Source: JBBPXY01 sp038200435
GTDB lineage: Bacteria > Actinomycetota > Thermoleophilia > Solirubrobacterales > Solirubrobacteraceae
Direction: 5' to 3'
Length of the DNA: 27,175 nt
NCBI GenBank assembly: GCA_038200435.1
Contig: JBBPXY010000036.1
Span: 1-27,175 of the forward strand
Notes under the pieces: generated by a model
What the model was told of the DNA's origin: nothing
The model's database searches: none
What the model saw: only the letters and a program-made list of their open reading frames with translations
Made by a program: the position numbers and the translations under genes
In this document: one piece after another, positions 13,885 to 22,588 of the stretch
How the letters are laid out: every line of letters starts with the position of its first letter
Numbering within the stretch: the stretch's first letter is position 1

Positions 13885-16827
13885 TCAGCGACCGCGGCGG
13901 TGCCGCGCGTGATGCTTCTGGGTGCGGCGAGGTTTATGGGCGCGGCGGTGGCCGTGGCGACGTGCCGAGGTGTGCGGCTTGGTCACCGCAGCGGGTGCGC
14001 TCACCGCCACGGTCGCGCTGGCCTGAGCCGGAGCGGCCGCGGCGGAGCCGTGCGCCTGCACCTGGCCAGCGGTGAGGACCTTCCCGTACACCGCGGCCTC
14101 GTCGATCGTCCCGGCGAAGTACTCGTCGTACCCGCTCCAGGAGCCGATGCTCAGCCCGGTCGTGGTCACGGTCGCGGCCCCGGTCTGGGCGCGCGAGGCC
14201 ACGAGCGTGCCGCCCAGGTACAGCCGTTGGGTGATGCCGTCGTAGGTGCCCACCACGTGGTAGGTACGCCCGGCGACGACGGCACCCGCCGGGGCCTGCA
14301 GTCGACGCCGTACCCCGGACTGCATGACGGTGAACTCCAGCAGCGGGCCGTTGAACTGCAGGGAGTAGGCCTCCGGCTTGCTGAGCACCGAGGCGAAGCC
14401 GCCGGCCGCGGGCAGCGACGCGGGCTTGATCCAGGCTTCGAGCGTGAGGGCCGAGGTGAGGTCGAGCGAATTCGAGTCCGCCACGGCGACGTTGCCGCCG
14501 ATGCCGCCGAGGCGCACCGCGGTGTCGCCCGGGTCGGAGGCGAGCAAGCTCGGGTCGCCGAGCACCGGGCTGTTGCGGTAGGTGCCCGGGTTGGCTCCGC
14601 GTTGGTCGACCGCCGCGGTCCCGCTGCTCTCGCTCAGGCGCCAGTAGGAGACCGGGTTGTCGGCAAGCACCGTCGAGGCGTACGTCGGGGGCGCGGGCGC
14701 GCCCGCCTGTGTCGTCGCGCTGGCCGTGCTCGAGTACGCGGAGGAGTTCGTCGGGTTCGTGGCCTTCATCCGGTAGTAGTAGGTCGTTCCGGCCGCGAGC
14801 CCTGTGTCGGCGTAGTTGGTGGCGCCGGGCTGCGAGATCGTGATGGATGTAGTTGCGCTGAACGCCGGCGAGGTGCTGCGCTCGAGGATGAACCCGTTGC
14901 CGTTCGATGAGTTGTCCGTCCAGGACACGTTGATGCGTGAAGTCGAGGCGGTGGTCGCCGTGAGATTGCTCGGCGGGGGAACCGTTGCGCCCGGGTCGCC
15001 GACGTCGTGGTGCTTCTGCGCTTGGGCGGCGCTCAGCGCGTTGTCGTAGATGGCTGCCTCGTCGATGGTGCCGTTGAAGAACTCCGAGGAGCCGTCCCAC
15101 GCCGCGAGGAAGAGGTCGCCGGTGCTCGTGCTCGACGGGCCGGTCAGCGGCACGGTGGCCACCTGCGTCCCGTTCAGATAGAGGCGCTGAGCGACGCCGT
15201 CGTAGGCGCCGACCACGTGGTAGGTCCGGCCGGCCACGACCGCACCGGCGGGGGCCTGCAGACGGCGGCGCGTACCGCCCTGCACGACGGTGAACTCCAG
15301 GCGGGGGCCGTTGAACTGCAGCGAGTAGGCCTCGGGCTTGGTGAGGATCGAGGCGAACGAGCCGGCCGCGGGGAGCGACGCCGGCTTGATCCAGGCCTCG
15401 AGCGACATCGGTGCGGTCAGGCTGAGCGTGCTCGACGCGGGGATGCGGACCTGCCCGCCCTGGCCGCCGAAGGCGACCGCCGGATTGCTCGGCTCGGCCC
15501 CGAGCAAGCTCGGGTCGCCGAGGATCGGGTTGTTCACGTAGGTGCCGTTGTTGACGTGGCGCTCGTCCGCCGCGGTCGAGCCACAGCCCTCACCCAGGCG
15601 CCAGTAGCTCACAGGCCTGTCGCCGAGAACGGTGCTCGCGTAGGACGAGGAGCCCGTCGCGGGAGCGCACACCGCGTACTTGATCGTGTCGGAGGTGGTC
15701 GGCCCCCAGTTGCCGGCGCGGTCGTGGAACTGGGCGTACACCGTCTTTACGCCCGAAGCGGTAGTGCCGCCGTAGCGAGAGTCGGTGAGGTTCCATCCGA
15801 TCGACTGGCGGTCCGAACCCGAGCCCGTGTAGTTGAAGGTGGCCCACGTGGTGCCGTCGTTGGAGAGACGCACCTGGTCGGAAAGACTCACGTCGTCGCG
15901 CCCGAGGACCTTGACCGTGACGCTCGGAGTGGAGGTCTGCGCGTCGACGTCGTTGATCTGGGCGGTCCCAGTGGGCGGACCCTGATCGACCAGCGCGCCG
16001 TTGCGGACCGTGAGCGGAGTCGCGGCTTCGTTGTCGCCGGCGCTTTCGCGGGCGCTGTCGCTCTTGCCCGAGCTCTCGTAGATCTTGTTGAGCGGATCGG
16101 TGACCGATCGCAGAACGTAGTCGCCGTCGGCCAGCTTGGTCGTCCCGAAGTCGACCCACTGCTCGAACCGGTAGTAGTCGTAGGTATCGCCCCAGCCGGG
16201 CGAGAGCCCCTCGAGCATCACGTTGTTCGCGTCGGGCTGGCAGCCCGAGGTCGGGAACTGCCCGAACGCCGGCGCGGAGGGGATCTCCTTGATGAACTCC
16301 TCGTCGAGCACGCACGAGGTGGTCTTCGTGCCGACGACCTTCGCCTGCCCGGCCGAGCGCCCGCTGGCGATCCAGGCGTCGTATCCCGCCTTGGTCCACA
16401 GCTCGTAGCGGCCCCAGTTGTCGAAGTGATAGTGGTGGTGCACCGCGTGGTAGGTGAACGAGCCCACGGGATAGTCCTGGTAACCACCGGCGTCGTCGTA
16501 GACGCGCTGGTAGGCGGGCCCGTTGCCGGTGGAAGGATCGATGGTCCCGCGCACTACGAGCTTGCCCTGGCCGGCGTTCCAGACGGTGTTCGAGAACCGC
16601 AGGACGTTGTGCATGACGCCACTCCCGTCCGTCGAGGCGTCGGCCAACTCGAGCTTGAGCTCGCGTGGGGGCAGCGTCTTCAGGTCGGGGTAGAGCGGCG
16701 TCGCCGCGAGGGCCGATGAGCTGCCGGCGCCGAGCGCGGCTAGCGCGAGGGTCAGGGCGAGCAGTGGGCGGCGCACGGCGCGCGGCCGGCGGCGCAAAGG
16801 GCTCGCGCACTCGATCTGCTTATCCAT
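13885..16827 (-). CDS. Exported lysyl oxidase-like / LamG / FN3 / LamG surface protein
   Basis: This is a 980-residue protein counted from ATG 16827. Residues 1-41 are an Arg-rich signal peptide. Residues about 44-270 are a lysyl oxidase-like domain with the copper-binding His cluster YHAVHHHYHFDNWGRYELW (H127, H130-H132, H134). Residues about 276-385 are an Ig-like domain, 394-608 the first LamG, 616-707 an FN3, and 714-925 the second LamG. The two LamG domains are near-identical over long stretches, for example LEAWIKPASLPAAG and RRRLQAPAGAVVAGRTYHVV. The last 31 residues are Arg/His/Lys-rich and could bind the wall or polyanions. Lysyl oxidases oxidise lysine side chains to allysine, allowing cross-links; activity here is inferred. 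An in-frame TTG at 16938 and ATG at 16914 are alternative starts, but they would put 29-37 extra polar residues before the signal peptide. Confidence 0.82.
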   Translation of the reverse strand: MDKQIECASPLRRRPRAVRRPLLALTLALAALGAGSSSALAATPLYPDLKTLPPRELKLELADASTDGSGVMHNVLRFSNTVWNAGQGKLVVRGTIDPSTGNGPAYQRVYDDAGGYQDYPVGSFTYHAVHHHYHFDNWGRYELWTKAGYDAWIASGRSAGQAKVVGTKTTSCVLDEEFIKEIPSAPAFGQFPTSGCQPDANNVMLEGLSPGWGDTYDYYRFEQWVDFGTTKLADGDYVLRSVTDPLNKIYESSGKSDSARESAGDNEAATPLTVRNGALVDQGPPTGTAQINDVDAQTSTPSVTVKVLGRDDVSLSDQVRLSNDGTTWATFNYTGSGSDRQSIGWNLTDSRYGGTTASGVKTVYAQFHDRAGNWGPTTSDTIKYAVCAPATGSSSYASTVLGDRPVSYWRLGEGCGSTAADERHVNNGTYVNNPILGDPSLLGAEPSNPAVAFGGQGGQVRIPASSTLSLTAPMSLEAWIKPASLPAAGSFASILTKPEAYSLQFNGPRLEFTVVQGGTRRRLQAPAGAVVAGRTYHVVGAYDGVAQRLYLNGTQVATVPLTGPSSTSTGDLFLAAWDGSSEFFNGTIDEAAIYDNALSAAQAQKHHDVGDPGATVPPPSNLTATTASTSRINVSWTDNSSNGNGFILERSTSPAFSATTSITISQPGATNYADTGLAAGTTYYYRMKATNPTNSSAYSSTASATTQAGAPAPPTYASTVLADNPVSYWRLSESSGTAAVDQRGANPGTYRNSPVLGDPSLLASDPGDTAVRLGGIGGNVAVADSNSLDLTSALTLEAWIKPASLPAAGGFASVLSKPEAYSLQFNGPLLEFTVMQSGVRRRLQAPAGAVVAGRTYHVVGTYDGITQRLYLGGTLVASRAQTGAATVTTTGLSIGSWSGYDEYFAGTIDEAAVYGKVLTAGQVQAHGSAAAAPAQASATVAVSAPAAVTKPHTSARRHGHRRAHKPRRTQKHHARHRRGR
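14050..15650 (-). repeat. Duplicated LamG-coding segments
   Basis: The DNA for the two LamG domains (about 14050-14690 and 15000-15650) is a direct duplication with high nucleotide identity in the centre, for instance around 14255-14420 against 15215-15380 (shared CCACGTGGTAGGT, GGGCCTGCAG and GGGCCGTTGAACTGCAG). The FN3 segment separates them. This points to a recent internal duplication and gives a substrate for recombination. Confidence 0.7.
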
Positions 16828-16993
16828 CCTGGAAACGCTCAAGTCGATCGGCCTCCATGCCGATAGGGGGCGACCATCATGGCCTTCCGGGGGAGGGGTG
16901 TAAAGGCTGGACATCCGTCTACCCCCGTTCTCATACAAACGGGGACACCGTTTTCATACCGACGGGCGGCCCGTCCCGCGGGCGGTTTGGGCC
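16828..16993. promoter_or_regulatory. Promoter region of the lysyl oxidase-like gene
   Basis: This 166-nt gap separates two minus-strand genes. AAACGG (16937-16942) and CCGTTT (16948-16953) form a small inverted repeat. On the minus strand GTTTGT is followed ten bases later by GGGTAG, reminiscent of a SigB-type promoter but with the spacing two or more bases too short. No firm promoter call is made. Confidence 0.3.
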
Positions 16994-19450
16994 CTAGCGA
17001 GCCGGAGGCGCGGTGTGCTTGCGCTGCCGCCAGGTGGCGGCGTTCGCAATGCGCGGGTTCGTCTCGTCGGGCTCCGCGAACGAGCTCACGCCGTGAGCGA
17101 CGTCGGCCTTCGGTGCCTTGCCGGGGAGCGAGATGAACGGGTAGAGGGTCGCGCCTGAGTTATCCGCCGTGTAGGGCCGGTAGTCGGGGTGGCTCGTGAA
17201 CAGATCGTCGAGGGGGCGGTTGGTCAGTGCGTAGTCGGTGAGTGGTGCGAGCCCCAGCATGCGGTCGATCGCGCCCACGGCGGAAGTGAGGTTGTAGGGG
17301 ACGCGGGAGATGTGCCCGCGGCGCGCCCACGGGCTGGCCAGGGCGACGTAGCCGCGGTAGGCGCTCTGGCTGTCGCCCGTCCCCTGCGGGTCGTCCTCCA
17401 CCACGACCACGACCGTCGAGCGCCAGTCGCGGCTGTGCGACACGGCTTCGATCAGTCGCCCGGTGGCGAGGTCGTTGTCCGCCACCTGAGCCTCGATCGT
17501 CGGGTAGCCGGGCTCATCGACGATGGTGGTGTGGTCCTCGCCGAGGTAGACGTACTCCAGGGAGGGCAGCGAGCAGTGCGCTCCGTAGGTGCGGCCGAGG
17601 TCGCCGGTGCACTGGCCCTTCTCGAACTGGTCGAACTCCTTCTTCCACCCCGCTTCGCGTTTGGTGTCTGCCACGTGAAGGTTGAAGTTCGGGTAGAGCG
17701 ACTCAGGCGCCTGAAAGCGTGCTGGAAGGAGATGTGACTCTTGTGCCGTCTCCTGGTTGTAGGTGCGGACCTTGAGGCCGGCCCGCCACGCCTGCACGGT
17801 GAGCAGCCCGCTCCGGGGGAAGTTCTCGGGGTCGTGCCACGAGCTGCTGACGTGCCCCGAATGGGCGCCCGTGTTCGATCCGATCGAGCGCTCGAACACG
17901 TTGGAGACCGCTCCGGCGTCCTCCCACATGTGTCCCACCACGCTCGCGAACCCCTGGTAGGTGAAGGTCTGGCTCTCGACCCACTGGCGCTCGAGCTTGT
18001 GCAGGTTCGGAGTGACCGTTTGCCCGAACAGGACGAACGCATTGCCCGGCCCTGGGTGCAGGTCGCCGAGCTCCGAGTCGTAGGTCTTGTTCTCGCGGGT
18101 CACGTAGATGACGTGGCGGATGGGGCCGCGGGCACCGGCCAGTACCGGGTTCTCTGTCGCGGGGCGGCGCGAGGGCGGCCGCAGCGACGCACGCACGGTG
18201 CGCGTCAGCCCTGCCAGCTGCTTCGCGCTGGGCAGTGTCAGCGATTCAAGCGTGCCCGCCGTCGCGTAGGCGGCGTCGGGCGAGGCCGAGGCGGGGTCGG
18301 GCTCGACGTAGGGCGAGGTGGTCTGGCTCGAGTGGGCCAGACCGCGAGCAGTGATGACGTGCAGGTTGCGCCCCGCCGGATCGAGCGCGACGGCGACGGG
18401 ATACCAGCCGGTCGGGATGAGCCCCACCAGGCGCCAGGGCGGCCGGGTGTGCGGTGCTGTCCTGCCGCCGCGCCGCGCGGCGTTGTGACCGCGCCTGGCG
18501 GCGCGCCTGAACTGAGGAGGGTGGCGCGCGCGGCGCGGCGCGGGCGTCGGCGCGAGGACGGCGATCGCGTTGTCGTCGGCCAGAGCGACGTAGGCGCGGC
18601 CGTCACGCCCGACTGCGACGGCGTTGGGCGAATCCGTCCTGCGCCCGACGAGGGCCAGGCTCGTCGAGGCGGCGCGGCGTGAGCCGCGGCTCAGAGTGGC
18701 GAGGGTTGCGTCGTTCGCGTTGGCGACGAGGAGGCGCCCGCCGGGCGTCAGCGCCAGCCCGGTCGGATGCGATCCGGTGGCGATACGCGTGCTCGCGCCC
18801 GTCAGAGTCGAGATGGCGGTAACCGCCCGGCCACGCCAGTTGCTCGCGTAGAGGGTGCGCTCGTCGCTGCTCAGCTGCAGCTGGTTGGGGGCGGTCGCGG
18901 GAATGACGCGCGGTGGCGCGCTGCCAATCAAGTCGATGCGCTCGACGCGGTTCGATTCTGGTTCCCCCAGCCAGAGGGTGCGCGCGTCGCGGGAGAGCGC
19001 GAGGCCGGCGACCAGACCTCCCGCGGGCAGATCGGGGCCCTTCGACAGGGATCCGTCGGAGGCGATATCGAGCACGTGCACGTTGCGGCCGCTGCCGCCG
19101 GCGACGTAGGCGCGGCGCCCGTCGCGCTGGAACACGATCGACTGGAACGCGTCGTCCTCTTGGATCTTCTGGCGGATCGCACCGGTCTGGGCGTCGACTG
19201 CCTCGATGGCAACACCTGAGTTGGGGCCCGCCGGCAGGCCGCCCTGTATCGCGGCACCGGCGATGACGAGCACGGTCTGCCCGTCGGGGGAGACCGCTAG
19301 GCCGGTCGGGAAGGCCTGCAGGGCGGTCAGGCGGCCCGCGGGCGTGGCCAGCCGGCCGGTGGGGAGAAGCACGCCTGCTCGCGCGTGCCCGGCTCCCGCC
19401 GCCGCGAGCAGCACGACGGCGAGCACAACGATGGACGATCGGCGGCGCAC
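16994..19450 (-). CDS. Exported beta-propeller / phosphoesterase (alkaline phosphatase superfamily) protein
   Basis: This 818-residue protein has a signal peptide (1-25, VVLAVVLLAAAGAGHARA). Residues about 30-380 form a YVTN/YncE-type beta-propeller with repeats such as GLAVSPDGQTVLV, GLALSRDARTLWLGE and LALTPGGRLLVANANDAT. The C-terminal part is a phosphoesterase domain of the alkaline-phosphatase superfamily (phospholipase C/acid phosphatase branch): IRHVIYVTRENKTYDSELGD, GHMWEDAGAVSN, VVVEDDPQGTGDSQSAYRGYVAL and SAVGAIDRMLGLAPLTDY. It would hydrolyse phosphate esters outside the membrane; the substrate is unknown. This fusion is common in soil bacteria. GTG at 19450 is used, but an AGGAGG at 19475-19480 is 24 nt away and sits nine bases before an in-frame ATT at 19465. 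It lies 68 nt after the TetR gene on the same strand. Confidence 0.85.
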   Translation of the reverse strand: MRRRSSIVVLAVVLLAAAGAGHARAGVLLPTGRLATPAGRLTALQAFPTGLAVSPDGQTVLVIAGAAIQGGLPAGPNSGVAIEAVDAQTGAIRQKIQEDDAFQSIVFQRDGRRAYVAGGSGRNVHVLDIASDGSLSKGPDLPAGGLVAGLALSRDARTLWLGEPESNRVERIDLIGSAPPRVIPATAPNQLQLSSDERTLYASNWRGRAVTAISTLTGASTRIATGSHPTGLALTPGGRLLVANANDATLATLSRGSRRAASTSLALVGRRTDSPNAVAVGRDGRAYVALADDNAIAVLAPTPAPRRARHPPQFRRAARRGHNAARRGGRTAPHTRPPWRLVGLIPTGWYPVAVALDPAGRNLHVITARGLAHSSQTTSPYVEPDPASASPDAAYATAGTLESLTLPSAKQLAGLTRTVRASLRPPSRRPATENPVLAGARGPIRHVIYVTRENKTYDSELGDLHPGPGNAFVLFGQTVTPNLHKLERQWVESQTFTYQGFASVVGHMWEDAGAVSNVFERSIGSNTGAHSGHVSSSWHDPENFPRSGLLTVQAWRAGLKVRTYNQETAQESHLLPARFQAPESLYPNFNLHVADTKREAGWKKEFDQFEKGQCTGDLGRTYGAHCSLPSLEYVYLGEDHTTIVDEPGYPTIEAQVADNDLATGRLIEAVSHSRDWRSTVVVVVEDDPQGTGDSQSAYRGYVALASPWARRGHISRVPYNLTSAVGAIDRMLGLAPLTDYALTNRPLDDLFTSHPDYRPYTADNSGATLYPFISLPGKAPKADVAHGVSSFAEPDETNPRIANAATWRQRKHTAPPAR

Positions 19451-19518
19451 CGTTCGCAGGTTAATCGCAAACGGCCTCCTCGTGTCGCGGTCCGGTGAAC
19501 CGCTCCCGCGGGGACCGC

Positions 19519-20133
19519 TCAGGGCGAGACCCCGTAAAGCGCGCGCAGCCAGATGCGCTCGAGCGTGTCGACCACGCTCGCGAGCGGCGTCGGGGGGAGG
19601 GTTCCGAAGGCCTCGGTGAGGTAACGGTCGTTCATCCAGACCAGGGCGCGCGCGGTCTCGCGCGCGTCGAAGGGGAGCATCCGCTCGGCGGCGATCTCCT
19701 CTTCGATGTGCTCCGCCGTGGCTTCGACGAAGCGTTCGAGCAGCGCGCGGTAGATGGCCTCCACCTCCGGATCGGTCGTGGACGCATCGGAGATCGCCTT
19801 GAGGGCCGTGCCGTGCTCGAAGTACACGGCGGCGATGCCGTGCAGTGCCGCCCGCGCTCCTTCGATTGGGTCCTCCCCGCCCTTGAGCCAGCGCTCGGCC
19901 ATCACGAAAAGCTCGCCCCCGATCTCGCCCACCAGGCTGAGCAGGAGCTGGTGGCGGTCGCGGAAGTAGACGTAGAACGACGGCCGCGAGAGGCCGGTGC
20001 GCGCCATGACCTCGTCGACGGTCAGCTCACGGAACGGCCGGTCGGAGAGGAAGAGGTGCGCCGCGGCAAGGATCTCCGCGCGGGCCGCGTCGGGTGAGCG
20101 GCGCCGGCGCTGCGGGACGGGGGCGGCGGACAC
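19519..20133 (-). CDS. TetR family transcriptional regulator
   Basis: This 204-residue regulator has an N-terminal helix-turn-helix (about 18-65: AEILAAAHLFLSDRPFRELTVDEVMARTGLSRPSFYVYFRDRHQLL). The C-terminal ligand-binding domain resembles the EthR-like branch (EHIEEEIAAERMLPFDARETARALVWMNDRYLTEAFG). It is divergent from the R2lox operon with 98 nt between starts, and the palindrome TGACA-TCG-TGTCA in the gap overlaps that operon's promoter. It is therefore probably a repressor of the oxidase operon, released by a small hydrophobic ligand. A GTG start at 20133 is used; the ribosome site is weak. The phosphoesterase gene follows on the same strand. Confidence 0.88.
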   Translation of the reverse strand: MSAAPVPQRRRRSPDAARAEILAAAHLFLSDRPFRELTVDEVMARTGLSRPSFYVYFRDRHQLLLSLVGEIGGELFVMAERWLKGGEDPIEGARAALHGIAAVYFEHGTALKAISDASTTDPEVEAIYRALLERFVEATAEHIEEEIAAERMLPFDARETARALVWMNDRYLTEAFGTLPPTPLASVVDTLERIWLRALYGVSP

Positions 20134-20172
20134 CGCAGCAGCTTACCGGCGCCGTCGTACCGGACGCAACTG

Positions 20173-20202
20173 TTGACATCGTGTCAGTAATGGTGCTAGG
20201 TT
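20173..20202 (+). promoter_or_regulatory. R2lox operon promoter with TetR-type operator
   Basis: TTGACA (20173-20178), 18 nt, TAGGTT (20197-20202) forms a housekeeping-type promoter. The perfect inverted repeat TGACA-TCG-TGTCA (20174-20186) overlaps the -35 box, the classic place for repression. The ribosome site GGGAGGT (20222-20228) and ATG 20232 follow. The divergent TetR gene is the natural candidate to bind here. Confidence 0.55.
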
Positions 20203-20231
20203 GCTCGCGTCACCCACCTCCGGGAGGTCCC

Positions 20232-21143
20232 ATGGCCAGCCTGCTCGACCTGACGTCCCAAGGCGACGTCGGCACCATCAGCGACGAGTCGAAGCTCTCG
20301 AACATCAAGCTGCAGGATCCGCAGCAGCTCTACGAGCTGTGGGAGCGCCAGCCCTGGCAGGCCCACGCGATCGACCTGAGTCAGGACCGGGAGGATTGGG
20401 CGGGCATCTCCGAGGAAGAGCGCTCGCGGCTGAGCTGGAACCTCTCTTCGTTCTTCGTCGGCGAGGAGCGCGTGACCACGCAGTTCTCCGGTCTCGTGAT
20501 GTCGCACGAGTCGCAGGGCGAAGAGGCCTTCCTCACCACCCAGCAGGTCGACGAGGCCCGGCACGCGCAGCACTTCAACCGCTTCTACGAGCAGGTGCTG
20601 AAGCTCGACGGCTCGTTCGAGTCGCGCCTTGAGCGCGCGCGCGGAGACCTCAATCAGTCGTTCCTCGATCTCTTCGACGGCGAGCTCGTCAGATCGGGCC
20701 TGCGGTTGACGGAGAACCCCGGCGACGTCGAGGCCAAGATCGACTTCGTGACGCTCTACCACATGATCATCGAGGGCACGCTCGCGCTGACGGGCCAGTT
20801 CTTCCTCACCGATTACCTCGAGCAGCACGAGCTGCTGCCCGGGTTTCTCGAAGGGTTCCGGCTCATCTCGCAGGACGAGCACCGGCACGTGGCGTACGGC
20901 ACCTGGTACCTGCAGCAGAAGTGCGCCGAGGACCCGAGCCACCGCCGGCAGATCGCCGACCGCCTGATGCAGCTGATCCCCCTCGCGGCCGGTGTGCTCG
21001 TCCCGCCCGGAGTCGACCCGACCGGCCCCTACGAGGTGCTCGGCGTCACCTCGGACGAGACCAACCAGTTCGCCTTCACGGCGCTCAACCGCCGGCTCAA
21101 GGTGATCGGCATCGACCTGGCCGCCGCGGCGGCTGCGGCATGA
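20232..21143 (+). CDS. R2-like ligand-binding oxidase (R2lox) family di-metal protein
   Basis: This 303-residue ferritin-like protein is related to ribonucleotide reductase R2. All six metal ligands are in place: E78 (VGEERVTT), E108 and H111 (DEARH), E181 (YHMIIEG), and E216 and H219 (QDEHRHVAYG). The E181 to E216 spacing of 35 equals that of known R2lox proteins. V81 (three after E78) and Y176 (five before E181) correspond to the Val/Tyr pair that forms the ether cross-link in R2lox. R2lox proteins bind a Mn/Fe or diiron centre and a fatty-acid-like ligand and perform two-electron oxidations; the natural substrate is not known. The start at 20232 has GGGAGGT upstream; the frame is open 5' without support. 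The C-terminus ends in an Ala run, and its stop overlaps the rubredoxin start (ATGA), so translation is coupled. Public annotation often calls such genes NrdB-like. Confidence 0.85.
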   Translation: MASLLDLTSQGDVGTISDESKLSNIKLQDPQQLYELWERQPWQAHAIDLSQDREDWAGISEEERSRLSWNLSSFFVGEERVTTQFSGLVMSHESQGEEAFLTTQQVDEARHAQHFNRFYEQVLKLDGSFESRLERARGDLNQSFLDLFDGELVRSGLRLTENPGDVEAKIDFVTLYHMIIEGTLALTGQFFLTDYLEQHELLPGFLEGFRLISQDEHRHVAYGTWYLQQKCAEDPSHRRQIADRLMQLIPLAAGVLVPPGVDPTGPYEVLGVTSDETNQFAFTALNRRLKVIGIDLAAAAAAA

Positions 21144-21328
21144 GCGCCGTCTTCTCACCCGTCGCCGAGAAGTGGATCTGCGAGCCCTGCGGGATGATCT
21201 ACGACCCGGCCGAAGGCGATCTCGACGGCGGCATCCCGCCGGGCACCGCGTGGGTGGACATACCGCGCACGTGGACCTGCCCGGTGTGCGGCGCGCGCAA
21301 GCGCGACTTCGTGCCCTACGACGGCTGA
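21140..21328 (+). CDS. Rubredoxin
   Basis: This 62-residue one-iron electron carrier has four Cys ligands, C14-x2-C17 (WICEPCGMIYDP) and C47-x2-C50 (WTCPVCGARKRDF). The rubredoxin body GDLDGGIPPGTAWVDIP links them. Length is slightly above that of the minimal family members because of a short N-terminal extension. Its ATG overlaps the R2lox stop codon by two bases, and the reductase gene begins 12 nt downstream. This arrangement suggests that it passes electrons from the flavoprotein to the R2lox oxidase, as rubredoxins do for alkane hydroxylase. Confidence 0.96.
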   Translation: MSAVFSPVAEKWICEPCGMIYDPAEGDLDGGIPPGTAWVDIPRTWTCPVCGARKRDFVPYDG

Positions 21329-21340
21329 GACACGCGCCCG

Positions 21341-22579
<1,239 letters not shown>

Positions 22580-22588
22580 GCCTTCCCC

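Noticed and set aside
15007..16719. 570-residue plus-strand open frame opposite the lysyl oxidase-like gene
   Set aside because: It has no recognisable domain, is Arg/Gly/Val-rich, and runs exactly antisense to a gene with clear domains. Long antisense frames are expected at this GC content.
16932..16960. SigB-type promoter on the minus strand before the lysyl oxidase-like gene (GTTTGT ... GGGTAG)
   Set aside because: The spacer is only ten bases, shorter than the 12-15 expected; it is mentioned but not called as a promoter.
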